Notes: generated by a model not told the origin, from the letters alone. 13,208 bases of DNA from JAIMBK01 sp040755975 (GCA_040755975.1 JBFLZY010000075.1:1-13208), one strand, 5' to 3'. Positions 6,454 to 13,023 are shown, counted from the stretch's first letter. Program-made: numbers and translations.

Positions 6454-6942
6454 ATGTATAAAAAATTGAAGGACAACCGCGGCTTCACCCTGGTGGAGCT
6501 CCTGGTGGTCATCGCCATCATCGGCATCCTGGCCGCCATCATCGCCCCCAACGCCTTCAAGGCCATTGAAAAGGGCAAGGTGGCGGCAGCGGAAGCGGAT
6601 TATAAGGCAATTAAGGCGGCGGCGCTGAATTACTACACCGATACTGGCACATGGCCAGCAAACGAAGCAGCTAACACGGGATTTGTGGTAACCGATAACG
6701 TAACTGGCTGGAACGGCCCCTACTTGGAGCGCTGGCCGAGCAAGAACCCGTGGGGTGGGACTTATACCTACAAGAAAGGTGACAGCGGGAGCACATTGCT
6801 ATGGGGTAACCCCGCCAGGTGGCTTGAGCTGACCTCGGTGCCGGATGCATCTTTCTCAAGACTACAGGCGGACTTAGGGACTGATGTGGTTAAAAAGAAT
6901 AGCGATGGCACAGTCTGCATCCTGATTTCGAAAGAACAGTAA
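6454..6942 (+). CDS. pilA: Major type IV pilin (GspG-like)
   Basis: The probable main fibre subunit: 162 residues with a 10-residue basic leader MYKKLKDNRG, cleaved before FTLVELLVVIAIIGILAAII, giving a 152-residue mature pilin with Phe1 and the conserved Glu5. The hydrophobic N-terminal helix (mature 1-25) runs into an amphipathic helix rich in Ala, Lys and Glu. The globular part contains GPYLERWPSKNPWGGTYTY, the WP-x-NPWG-x-Y block found in GspG-type proteins, so a pseudopilin is the alternative; the complete T4P context and its position as first pilin gene favour the major pilin. Only one Cys is present (near the C-terminus), so the disulfide loop of many proteobacterial pilins is absent. 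The ribosome binding site GGGAGGAG ends 7 bases before the ATG and is the strongest in the locus. Confidence 0.9.
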   Translation: MYKKLKDNRGFTLVELLVVIAIIGILAAIIAPNAFKAIEKGKVAAAEADYKAIKAAALNYYTDTGTWPANEAANTGFVVTDNVTGWNGPYLERWPSKNPWGGTYTYKKGDSGSTLLWGNPARWLELTSVPDASFSRLQADLGTDVVKKNSDGTVCILISKEQ

Positions 6943-6990
6943 AGAACGGTAAGGTAGTCGAAAATTACCGCCGCCGGGTCTGCTTAACAT

Positions 6991-7019
6991 TGCTGCCGGC
7001 GCCTCTGGCCCCGGCAGCA
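6991..7019 (+). other. GC-rich hairpin after pilA
   Basis: A perfect 9-base-pair stem, TGCTGCCGG (6991-6999) with CCGGCAGCA (7011-7019), has an 11-base loop and no T-tract. It lies 48 bases after the pilA stop and may partly terminate transcription or protect the pilA mRNA 3' end, lowering expression of the minor pilins relative to pilA. Confidence 0.6.
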
Positions 7020-7085
7020 TCGGTCCCGGCGAGGGGGGGTGCCCTGTTTCGGCGGGGGTGGAGTAGATAAGGATGTGAGCCATTG

Positions 7086-7199
7086 ATGTTTGGTTTGCCG
7101 AACCTGCGCCGCGACCGGCGTGGCTTCACCCTGGTGAAGCTGCTGGTGGTCATCGAACCTTTAAATCCGCCTGCAATGCTTCATGTAGACGAGGAATGA
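7086..7199 (+). pseudogene. Truncated prepilin remnant with Glu5 changed to Lys
   Basis: A 37-codon frame from ATG 7086 to TGA 7197-7199 begins MFGLPNLRRDRRG and continues FTLVKLLVVIE, the prepilin cleavage site and helix start, then leaves the pilin pattern after ten mature residues. Bases 7122-7155 match pilA bases 6481-6514 at 32 of 34 positions, and one of the two changes turns the conserved Glu5 codon GAG into AAG (Lys). The pilin body is missing and the tail (PLNPPAMLHVDEE) resembles nothing I recognise. The stop lies just before the next pilin's start. It is most likely the 5' stump of a duplicated pilin gene after deletion. An expressed leader peptide coupling translation to the next gene is possible; the ribosome binding site is weak (AAGGA, 7069-7073). 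Confidence 0.75.
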
Positions 7200-7207
7200 T
7201 TATAATT

Positions 7208-7585
7208 ATGCGTCTATTTTCCAGACATGACCGCGCCTTCACTCTGATCGAGGTTTTGGCGGCCGCCGCTATTTTAGTGCTGGTGACGGCCACTGCCGTA
7301 AATCTGCTGGTCTCGGGTAAAATGGCGGCCAGGTCGGCCTGGGAGGAAACGGTGGCCGTCAACGCGGGCCAGGCCGTGATGGAGGAGCTGCTGGCCGGCT
7401 CCCTTGCCGGCGGCGAAAGGCAGGATGAACCGCGGCCTTTTCCCGGCGCGTCCGGTTATACTTACACGTATTCGGTAGAGACCTATCAGCCGGATGAGCA
7501 GCTGGTTCAGGTACGGGTCACCGTCCACTACCGGCAGGGGCAGGAGCGCCAGCTCGAAGTGGTGACGCTGAAGCGTAAGGGATGA
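7208..7585 (+). CDS. Minor prepilin, PilV/GspI-like
   Basis: A minor pilin of 125 residues from ATG 7208. This start gives a 10-residue leader MRLFSRHDRA, the same length as that of PilA, and places GAGGA (7191-7195) about 12 bases upstream; ATG 7196 in the same frame would put only MIII ahead of it and lacks room for a ribosome site. The cleavage site is A|FTLIEVLAAAAILV: Phe1 and Glu5 are kept, but position -1 is Ala, not the usual Gly. A hydrophobic helix is followed by a short body with ETVAVNAGQAVMEELLAG and strands of YTYTYSVETY type, as in GspI/PilV proteins. The role, as a pilus initiation-complex subunit, is inferred from family and position. It is followed 40 bases later by the PilW-like gene. 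Confidence 0.82.
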   Translation: MRLFSRHDRAFTLIEVLAAAAILVLVTATAVNLLVSGKMAARSAWEETVAVNAGQAVMEELLAGSLAGGERQDEPRPFPGASGYTYTYSVETYQPDEQLVQVRVTVHYRQGQERQLEVVTLKRKG

Positions 7586-7625
7586 CGGGTGGCGCAAATT
7601 TGATGAGTTGGCGGGACGAAGCCTG

Positions 7626-8255
7626 ATGGGACCGATTAAAAAAGTTGCAGTGCGCAGAGCAGTTAGCGATAATAGCGTGGGTATAATCGCTAAAGGACCC
7701 GGGCGATCAAAATATGGTACGGCTGATACACCGGCCCCCGGGCGGCGGTCTGCCCTGCCGGGGCTGGCGCTTGACCGCCGGGGCCTGACGCTGATCGAAG
7801 TTCTGGTGACGGCCGTCCTTTTGTCTTTAATCCTGGGGACGGCCTATTTCGTTGTCGACAGCTCAATGCTCAACTGGAAGAAGGGCGACGAGCAGGTTGA
7901 CGTGCAGCAGAATCTGCGGCTGGCCATGGACCGGCTGACCCGGGAACTGCGCGCAAGCGCCGGGGTAGTGGAAATACCCCCCAATTCATACATCGTTTTT
8001 ATGAGCCCTGACTTTATGAGCCCTGACAATAAAAGATACATCAAGTATTATCTTTCGGGAAACGAGATCAAGCGGGCTACCAGCAATGATAATGTCTACT
8101 GGTACGGGAATAATCCCGTGGCCGGGCGGATCCAGGCGGTATCGTTCCAGAGAGTTTACGGTAGGCCGGCCACGGTGGAGGTAAAGCTCACCGGCACCAA
8201 CGGTTTTGTTTTAACTTCCAGGGTGACCGTGCGGATGATGCGCGAACAAAGTTAA
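7626..8255 (+). CDS. Minor prepilin, PilW/GspJ-like, with unusually long leader
   Basis: The prepilin motif DRRG|LTLIEVLVTAVLLSLILG is clear, with Leu instead of Phe at +1 and Glu5 present. The body has the PilW/GspJ-type helix DVQQNLRLAMDRLTRELRAS followed by beta-rich sequence, as in minor pilins of the initiation complex. From ATG 7626 the protein has 209 residues and the leader 53; a TTG at 7608 would give 215 and 59. Neither start has a good ribosome site (GCGGGA lies 9 bases before the ATG). In-frame GTG codons at 7650 and 7677 would give leaders of 45 and 36. The leader-coding stretch uses A/T-ending codons unlike its neighbours and contains a perfect inverted repeat. An exact 15-base tandem duplication at 7998-8027 doubles FMSPD. 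The family is fairly sure; the start is not. Confidence 0.78.
   Translation: MGPIKKVAVRRAVSDNSVGIIAKGPGRSKYGTADTPAPGRRSALPGLALDRRGLTLIEVLVTAVLLSLILGTAYFVVDSSMLNWKKGDEQVDVQQNLRLAMDRLTRELRASAGVVEIPPNSYIVFMSPDFMSPDNKRYIKYYLSGNEIKRATSNDNVYWYGNNPVAGRIQAVSFQRVYGRPATVEVKLTGTNGFVLTSRVTVRMMREQS
7663..7693. repeat. Perfect inverted repeat in the PilW-like leader region
   Basis: TTAGCGAT (7663-7670) and ATCGCTAA (7686-7693) are exact complements around a 15-base centre. A TATAAT (7682-7687) overlaps the right arm, but no -35 is placed to match it. It could be a regulator site or an RNA hairpin. Confidence 0.65.
7998..8027 (+). repeat. Exact 15-base tandem duplication inside the PilW-like gene
   Basis: The unit tttatgagccctgac occurs twice with no gap (7998-8012 and 8013-8027). 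It is in frame and doubles the peptide FMSPD. Perfect identity suggests recent replication slippage. Confidence 0.9.
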
Positions 8256-8292
8256 TTTCCCCGGAACAAATATTCCATATGAAGGTGAATTT

Positions 8293-8300
8293 AAGAGGAG
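8293..8300 (+). promoter_or_regulatory. Ribosome binding site for the PilX-like gene
   Basis: AAGAGGAG ends 9 bases before TTG 8310 and supports that codon as the start. Confidence 0.65.
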
Positions 8301-8309
8301 CGATCTGCA

Positions 8310-9701
8310 TTGACCGGCGAGCGTAAAGGAATATTCAAGAGCAGACAGGTACGCCGGAAGCTCCTTGGTTTTTTGCAAAACACCCATGTTGGAACGCAAA
8401 AAGGCGCGGCCCTGGTCACGGTGGTCCTGCTCACCCTCGTGCTCCTGGTCTTTGCCGGTTCCCTGGTCCAGCTGGCCGCAGTGGACAAGAGGGTGGCTGC
8501 CAGCCAGGTGGCCATGACCCAGGCTCTTTATTTGGCCGAGGCGGGGGCGGAAATGACGGTCGCCCGTCTGGCCGTGGATTTTGGCGCTGTACCGCCGTCC
8601 ACGCCGATCGTGCTGGGGAACGGCCAGATCGCAAAAATTACCGTGAGCCCGGTGGATGCCACCACCAAAGAGATCCTGGCCGAGGGGCGGGCGGGTAACG
8701 CCCGCAAAGCGCTTAAAGTACGGGTGCAGCGCACGGCAGCTCCCGTTTTGCAAAACGCCGTCTGCAGCGGTAATAATCTCGGCCTCAGCAGCAGCGTGTC
8801 CATTACCGGCAATTTATTGGTCAATGGCGACCTGGATGTTAAATCCGGCGTCAGCATTGCGGATGCCGGCAGGCTGGTGGTTAAAGGCAATTTAACCAAT
8901 AGGAGCGGCACTAATAAGAGCAACAAGAAAAACGAAGGGATTAACATTGCCCCCGGGGGCAGCCTCCTGGTGGGCGGCGACCTGGACAATAGGCACGGGC
9001 GGATCGAGACCCCGGGCTACCTGCAGGCCGACGGCAGTATCGATAACTCTTCAGGTACCGTGGTTTTCTCCCCCGGCGGAACCTACTACACCCCTTCCAC
9101 AGAATACCCGGCGGGCACGTTTATCATTCAAGATGACGGGCAGGTACCCCGGCTCGACAGCCCGCGGGAAAATATCGCTGCCCTGGTTGAGCCGGCGGCC
9201 CGTTTGAACCCGGCGGGGAAAGTGGCCGCCTATCAAAGCTATCCCCGCTTGGACGTAACGGAGCGGGGAAACCGGTACGAGAGTAATCTCACCGGCAGGG
9301 CTGCCGGAACTTATTACTTTGATACCGGTGGAAACGAACTCCGGCTTGAAGGTGAATACAGCGGGGAATGGGTTATTGCCGTTAAGGGGGACGTGGAGAT
9401 CAGCGGTAATTTGCTGCCGGCAAATGCAAGCCAGGACGTTCTGGTTTTGCTGGTGGACGGTACGGTTAGCGTACACAGGAACGAAGACATCAGCGCTGTT
9501 ATATATGCGGGCCGGTTTGAGGCCGGCGGGGGCAGCACAGTTAGGGGGACGGTGGCTGCGCAGTCTTTTGATGTCAGTGGTGACGCAAGCCTGATCCAGG
9601 ATGATGACCTGATCCGGAACGCTGTTCAAATTTCAACACTGCCGCCAGACATGTTTAGCGTAAAAATAATCTCCTGGCGGGAGGAATACGACGTGTTTTA
9701 A
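8310..9701 (+). CDS. PilX-like minor pilin with large glycine-rich beta-repeat passenger
   Basis: 463 residues from TTG 8310, preceded by AAGAGGAG. A 32-residue basic leader ends in QKG, followed by AALVTVVLLTLVLLVFAGSL; like other PilX-type proteins it lacks Glu5. The hallmark QALYLAEAGAE (71-81) confirms a PilX N-terminal domain. Beyond about residue 145 the protein changes character: repeated G-N/D-L-x-V turns (GNLLVNGDLDV, GRLVVKGNLTN, GSLLVGGDLDN, then GYLQADGSIDN) suggest stacked beta strands. The C-terminal part (about 370-445) has GEWVIAVKGDVEISGN and AVIYAGRFEAGG. This resembles the beta-rich domain often attached to PilX N-termini in Firmicutes and Deltaproteobacteria, possibly DUF7305; that name is from memory. 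It is several times longer than its minor-pilin neighbours. A tip adhesin or surface-binding role is inference. Confidence 0.82.
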   Translation: MTGERKGIFKSRQVRRKLLGFLQNTHVGTQKGAALVTVVLLTLVLLVFAGSLVQLAAVDKRVAASQVAMTQALYLAEAGAEMTVARLAVDFGAVPPSTPIVLGNGQIAKITVSPVDATTKEILAEGRAGNARKALKVRVQRTAAPVLQNAVCSGNNLGLSSSVSITGNLLVNGDLDVKSGVSIADAGRLVVKGNLTNRSGTNKSNKKNEGINIAPGGSLLVGGDLDNRHGRIETPGYLQADGSIDNSSGTVVFSPGGTYYTPSTEYPAGTFIIQDDGQVPRLDSPRENIAALVEPAARLNPAGKVAAYQSYPRLDVTERGNRYESNLTGRAAGTYYFDTGGNELRLEGEYSGEWVIAVKGDVEISGNLLPANASQDVLVLLVDGTVSVHRNEDISAVIYAGRFEAGGGSTVRGTVAAQSFDVSGDASLIQDDDLIRNAVQISTLPPDMFSVKIISWREEYDVF

Positions 9702-9738
9702 GGCAGGACTTTACCATTATAACTAGAAAAAAATATAC

Positions 9739-10227
9739 ATGTTTCGCCAAATTTTGCTCCGAAAAATCATGTGCCCTCCCGGGGGTTTCACCTTGCTGGA
9801 GGTCCTCATTTCTACAGCCATCAGCGCCGTTTTGCTTTTAAGCGTGGTACCGGCCGTACTTAATGGCCTGAGCCATTATGCCCTGTACAGCGCCGCCCGG
9901 CAGATGGCCACCGACATTCGCGGCTGGCAGCAGCAGGCCTTGGCTGCAGGGGATACCTTCTCTACATACAGTGTTCAGTTTGATCCCGCCAACGAAGTTT
10001 ATTACTTAATGCAAAACAATGTATCCAGGGAAAAACAGCGTATGCCCGTTTACCTGGATCTAGATTTCACCAATTTTCCATCCGAGAAACTCGGGTTCAA
10101 CCTCCGGGGCATTCCCGTCCCCCGCGGAGGTACGGTAACCTTGAGAGAAAAACTCACCGGGAAAAAATATTGTGTCATTGTGGCTCCCGTTACCGGAAGG
10201 GTGCGCATTTCTCCCCTCCCTAGTTAA
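9739..10227 (+). CDS. Minor prepilin, FimT/GspH-like
   Basis: 162 residues from ATG 9739, with a leader of 16 (MFRQILLRKIMCPPGG) before FTLLEVLISTAISAVLLL; Phe1 and Glu5 are conserved. A second in-frame ATG at 9769 would leave a leader of only 6 (MCPPGG), also acceptable for PilD. Neither ATG has a visible Shine-Dalgarno sequence, so the start is uncertain. The body matches the GspH/FimT plan: SAARQMATDIRGWQQQALAAG, then beta strands ending TVTLREKL, KYCVIVAPVTGRVRIS. It is the last pilin gene before pilM and probably part of the same transcript (37 bases after the PilX-like stop). A priming role in pilus assembly is inferred from the family. Confidence 0.83.
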   Translation: MFRQILLRKIMCPPGGFTLLEVLISTAISAVLLLSVVPAVLNGLSHYALYSAARQMATDIRGWQQQALAAGDTFSTYSVQFDPANEVYYLMQNNVSREKQRMPVYLDLDFTNFPSEKLGFNLRGIPVPRGGTVTLREKLTGKKYCVIVAPVTGRVRISPLPS

Positions 10228-10271
10228 AGCGAATTTAAAACGAATCGGACTATTTGGTCTGGAAGGTTGTC

Positions 10272-11336
10272 ATGCTTAAAGGGAAAGATTTTACCGCCGT
10301 TGATATTGACTCGGGAGAAATAAAAATAGCCGTCCTCTCATCCTGTCGACATGGGGTGGTTTGCAGGTTGCTGCACCGCCACCCCGGTCCCGGTACGGAA
10401 CTGCTGGAAGGGGGCGGGATAGATGAGCTGGCCGCCGTGCTCAGGGCGGCTTTAAAATCAGCGCCGGGAGCTGGGAAGAGGGTGATCACCGCAATTGATG
10501 GCCGAGGGGTGATCATCCGGCAACTGCGACTGCCGGTAATGCCGCAAAAGGAACTGGAACAGGCGGCCGTGTGGGAGGCGGAGAGGCTGGTGCCGCTGCC
10601 CGTCGACGAACTGATCTTGCGGCCCGTGGTTTTAGGAGACAGTCCGGAGAAGGAAAAGGGGCAAATTAATGTCCTCCTGGCGGCGGTGCAAAAAGAGATC
10701 GTTTACGGTTACTACGAAGCTTTTAAGCGGGCGGGCCTGAAAATTACCGCCATTGACCTGCAGCACCTGGCCCTGTGGCGGGTCTTTCACAGCTCCTTTG
10801 GTTACCCGGTTCACGACGGAGGGGTAAGGGCGGTTTTGAACCTGGGTTTTTCTTCAGGCCAGTTTATCGTGCTCAAGGGACAGGAACTGGTTTATCTCCG
10901 CACCATACCTGTGGAGTTGGGGGGTCTGTTGCCTTACGGTGTTGTTGAGCCACCACCGGGTGGACCTGAACCGTACTCCGAGGAGATAAAGGCAATTAAG
11001 GGCGAGGCCGCACCTGCCGTGGAGCACCCGCCAGGCGGTCCCACGCGCCTTGAACTGGCGGACTTTGCCGCTTTTGCCGATCTGGTCCGGGAGATCCGCC
11101 GCTCTTTGGATTTCTACCAGCTTCAGGAGCGGGATAACCCGGTAGCCACTCTGGTGATGACTGGTAATCTTAGTAAAATCACAGGGCTGAGCGCTTTTTT
11201 GGCCGGCGAACTGGGAATCAAGGTGGAAGCTGGTTTTCCCGTGCTGCCCTTCAGGGATGTAAAGCAGCCTTCTCAGGCGCTGGATCCTGTTTTTTCAGTG
11301 GCGGTGGGTCTGGCTTTGCGGGAGGTGGTGCGGTGA
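10272..11336 (+). CDS. pilM: Type IV pilus assembly protein PilM (actin-like)
   Basis: Cytoplasmic actin-fold protein that binds the N-terminus of PilN and links the motors to the membrane complex. ATG 10272 is chosen (354 residues) because GGAAGG (10261-10266) lies 5 bases upstream; TTG 10254 has no such site. Seen: phosphate-1 loop AVDIDSGEIKIAVL near the N-terminus, LRLPVMPQKELEQAAVWEAE (85-104) typical of PilM, and the adenosine motif TGNLSKITGL (297-306). The second phosphate loop reads LNLGFSSG, with Asn190 where most PilM proteins have Asp. The GG(N) turn after RTIPVELGG is followed by a Pro/Gly-rich insert in which PPGGP occurs twice (about 228-232 and 253-257). Nucleotide binding may therefore be altered. 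The stop overlaps the pilN start (GTGA). Confidence 0.92.
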   Translation: MLKGKDFTAVDIDSGEIKIAVLSSCRHGVVCRLLHRHPGPGTELLEGGGIDELAAVLRAALKSAPGAGKRVITAIDGRGVIIRQLRLPVMPQKELEQAAVWEAERLVPLPVDELILRPVVLGDSPEKEKGQINVLLAAVQKEIVYGYYEAFKRAGLKITAIDLQHLALWRVFHSSFGYPVHDGGVRAVLNLGFSSGQFIVLKGQELVYLRTIPVELGGLLPYGVVEPPPGGPEPYSEEIKAIKGEAAPAVEHPPGGPTRLELADFAAFADLVREIRRSLDFYQLQERDNPVATLVMTGNLSKITGLSAFLAGELGIKVEAGFPVLPFRDVKQPSQALDPVFSVAVGLALREVVR

Positions 11337-12142
11337 AGTACGGAGTTAATCTTCTGCCTTCGGAACTGCAACCAGAGCCTCCGCTGGAACCGAAACGCCT
11401 GGCCCTGATTTCTTTAATCACCCTGGTCGCGGGCGGCCTTTGTGTCGCCTGTATCTTTTGGGGGTTAAACTTTTACCACATGCGTGCCGAGTTGGCTGCT
11501 ATACAGCAGCAGGTCCCCGGTCTCAATGAAACGGTGGCTCGCCTGGAAGATCTCGGCAAGCAGCGCCAGACACTGGAAGCAGAGGTCGGTGAACTGGAAC
11601 GTCTAGTTGGGGAAAGGCACTCTTGGTCCAAAATGTTACTGGACCTAAATAAAGTGGTGCCCGGGGAAGTCTGGCTGACTGCCTTGCAATTGCAGGCCGC
11701 AGGGGCGGATCAGGGAACGGGTCAGGCAGCTGCCGGTTCCGCCGGGACTGCCGGTCAAAAACCCGGCTCCGTTCCTTCTCTCTTGCAAGGCAATTTGCAG
11801 CAGACCGGTCAGTTAGTAACAGGTGATACCCGCCAACAGATATCTGCTCAGTCCGGAGCATCGGCAACCGTGCCGGCAATCCAGGGCGAAGAAAGCGGGC
11901 AGCAAGGGCAGGTAGGCAACCAGGTCCGGCGCGAGGACGGGAATGCCATTCCCCCGCTGCCTGATACTTTAACCTTGAAAGGTAATGCTACATCCCTGGC
12001 TGCCGTTGGGGTATTGATTTATCAGTTGGGACAGTTGCCCTATTTTTCTCAGGTTGACCTGAACGAAATTAAATTTGATGAGGCAAAGGGCGTCACCACT
12101 TTTAGCATTTCCGCCCGGTTAAAAGGGGGCGGTGGGGGTTGA
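11333..12142 (+). CDS. pilN: Type IV pilus assembly protein PilN with Gln/Gly-rich linker
   Basis: Bitopic inner-membrane protein, 269 residues from GTG 11333, which overlaps the pilM stop; GGAGG (11321-11325) is 7 bases upstream. The N-terminal VNLLPSEL (5-12) is the PilM-docking INLLP-type motif. A single membrane helix (about 23-46) leads into a coiled coil (about 51-95) and the motif WSKMLLDLNKVVPGEVWLT (98-116). Residues about 122-207 are low complexity, rich in Gln, Gly, Ala and Ser, and separate this from the C-terminal ferredoxin-like half DTLTLKGNATSLAAVGVLIY to ISARLKGGGGG. Such an insert makes the protein longer than typical PilN (roughly 180-200 residues). It pairs with PilO as a heterodimer in known systems. 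The stop overlaps the pilO start. Confidence 0.92.
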   Translation: MKYGVNLLPSELQPEPPLEPKRLALISLITLVAGGLCVACIFWGLNFYHMRAELAAIQQQVPGLNETVARLEDLGKQRQTLEAEVGELERLVGERHSWSKMLLDLNKVVPGEVWLTALQLQAAGADQGTGQAAAGSAGTAGQKPGSVPSLLQGNLQQTGQLVTGDTRQQISAQSGASATVPAIQGEESGQQGQVGNQVRREDGNAIPPLPDTLTLKGNATSLAAVGVLIYQLGQLPYFSQVDLNEIKFDEAKGVTTFSISARLKGGGGG

Positions 12143-12891
12143 TGGCACGTAGCCTGGATAAGAAGAGCAAGGCCATACTTATGCTTTTTTTGTTGCTGGT
12201 CCTTATTTATGCCGGCTACCGTTTCGTGTTAATGCCCCAAATCCAGGTTTACCAGAAGACAAAAACCGAGTTGGGCGAAGCCAGAGCTCTCATCTCCCGG
12301 CTGTCCTCCCGGGCCAGTTCCCTGGAGGAGGAAGAAGCGGCCCTCGAAAGAGTCAGAAAAAGATCTGCCGAGTTAAACACCAGGTTCGACACCGAGATGC
12401 GGGACGGCCAGTTTCTCATTCAGTTGAGCCGGATAACGGAAGAAAACCAGGTCCTGGTATTAAAGTTTAAACCACTGGCCATTGTAGATAAAGGATATGT
12501 GCTGGTTTTACCCGTCGAAATAGAGCTGAGGGGCTTGTTCCCCCAGGTGGCGGCGGTGATTGGTTACCTGGAGAATCTGCCGAACTTGAGTGAACTCCGC
12601 AATGTCCAGGTTACGCGTTATGAATCCGAAAATGCGGCTGACCAGTACCCGCCGGGAGCGGATGGTCTTTCTCTTTCCGCTCCATCACCCGTACCCGACG
12701 GTACGGTAACGGCAAGCATGACACTGCTGCTCTACTCCCGGCCGACTCCCACTGCACGTCTGCAAATGGAAGAGGTCAGACGCTGGGCGTTGGGCCGTCC
12801 GAACCCGTTTTTCTCGGGCAGGTTGCCGGTTTTACCCGTCCCGCCGGCCCAGGCGGCGGGGCCGGCCGGCCAGGAGTCCATCGACGCGTAG
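12142..12891 (+). CDS. pilO: Type IV pilus assembly protein PilO with C-terminal extension
   Basis: Inner-membrane partner of PilN. ATG 12142 overlaps the pilN stop by one base (TGATG) and gives 249 residues; TTG 12139, one codon earlier, is possible. A short basic N-terminus is followed by one membrane helix (about 11-31), a coiled coil (about 36-78) and the PilO core GQFLIQLSRITEENQVLVLK through VEIELRGLFPQVAAVIGYLE to LLLYSRP (about 214-220). Beyond that is a tail of about 30 residues with RRWALGRPNPFF and a Pro/Ala-rich end, longer than common PilO proteins. No pilP or pilQ follows, consistent with a single-membrane envelope. The gene is followed by a strong hairpin terminator. Confidence 0.9.
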   Translation: MARSLDKKSKAILMLFLLLVLIYAGYRFVLMPQIQVYQKTKTELGEARALISRLSSRASSLEEEEAALERVRKRSAELNTRFDTEMRDGQFLIQLSRITEENQVLVLKFKPLAIVDKGYVLVLPVEIELRGLFPQVAAVIGYLENLPNLSELRNVQVTRYESENAADQYPPGADGLSLSAPSPVPDGTVTASMTLLLYSRPTPTARLQMEEVRRWALGRPNPFFSGRLPVLPVPPAQAAGPAGQESIDA

Positions 12892-12913
12892 TACGGGTAT
12901 AACTCAGGTCTTT

Positions 12914-12955
12914 GGAAAAAGGAACGGGTGTTTTTTGGCAGCCGTCCCTTTTTCC
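12914..12955 (+). terminator. Terminator after pilO
   Basis: GGAAAAAGGAACGG (12914-12927) pairs with CCGTCCCTTTTTCC (12942-12955): 13 pairs with a single A-C mismatch and a 14-base loop containing six T. The A-run on one arm and the T-run on the other make it able to act on either strand. It ends the pilus block and separates it from tldD. Confidence 0.75.
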
Positions 12956-12960
12956 CTTGT

Positions 12961-12987
12961 TTGCCGGTTTTCCCCCGGGTATATTAT
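12961..12987 (+). promoter_or_regulatory. Weak candidate promoter for tldD
   Basis: TTGCCG (12961-12966) and TATTAT (12982-12987) stand 15 bases apart, a short spacing. The -10 lies in a small inverted repeat, GGTAT-att-ATACC (12978-12990). A promoter is expected here, after the pilO terminator, but the assignment is tentative. Confidence 0.35.
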
Positions 12988-13014
12988 ACCGGCCGGGCGG
13001 GTAAACATTTGCAA

Positions 13015-13023
13015 GAGGTGATC
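13015..13023 (+). promoter_or_regulatory. Ribosome binding site of tldD
   Basis: GAGGTGATC is an extended match to the 16S rRNA 3' end and ends 4 bases before TTG 13028 (the GAGG core is 9 bases away). It supports the TTG as the start. Confidence 0.75.

Noticed and set aside
6454..6942. PilA as a conductive (Geobacter-like) short pilin
   Set aside because: The mature protein is about 152 residues with a full GspG-like globular domain, unlike the roughly 60-residue Geobacter type; aromatic residues alone do not support conductivity.
7682..7687. TATAAT inside the PilW-like leader region as a promoter
   Set aside because: No -35 hexamer at 16-18 bases and it lies in a coding frame; kept only as part of the inverted-repeat observation.
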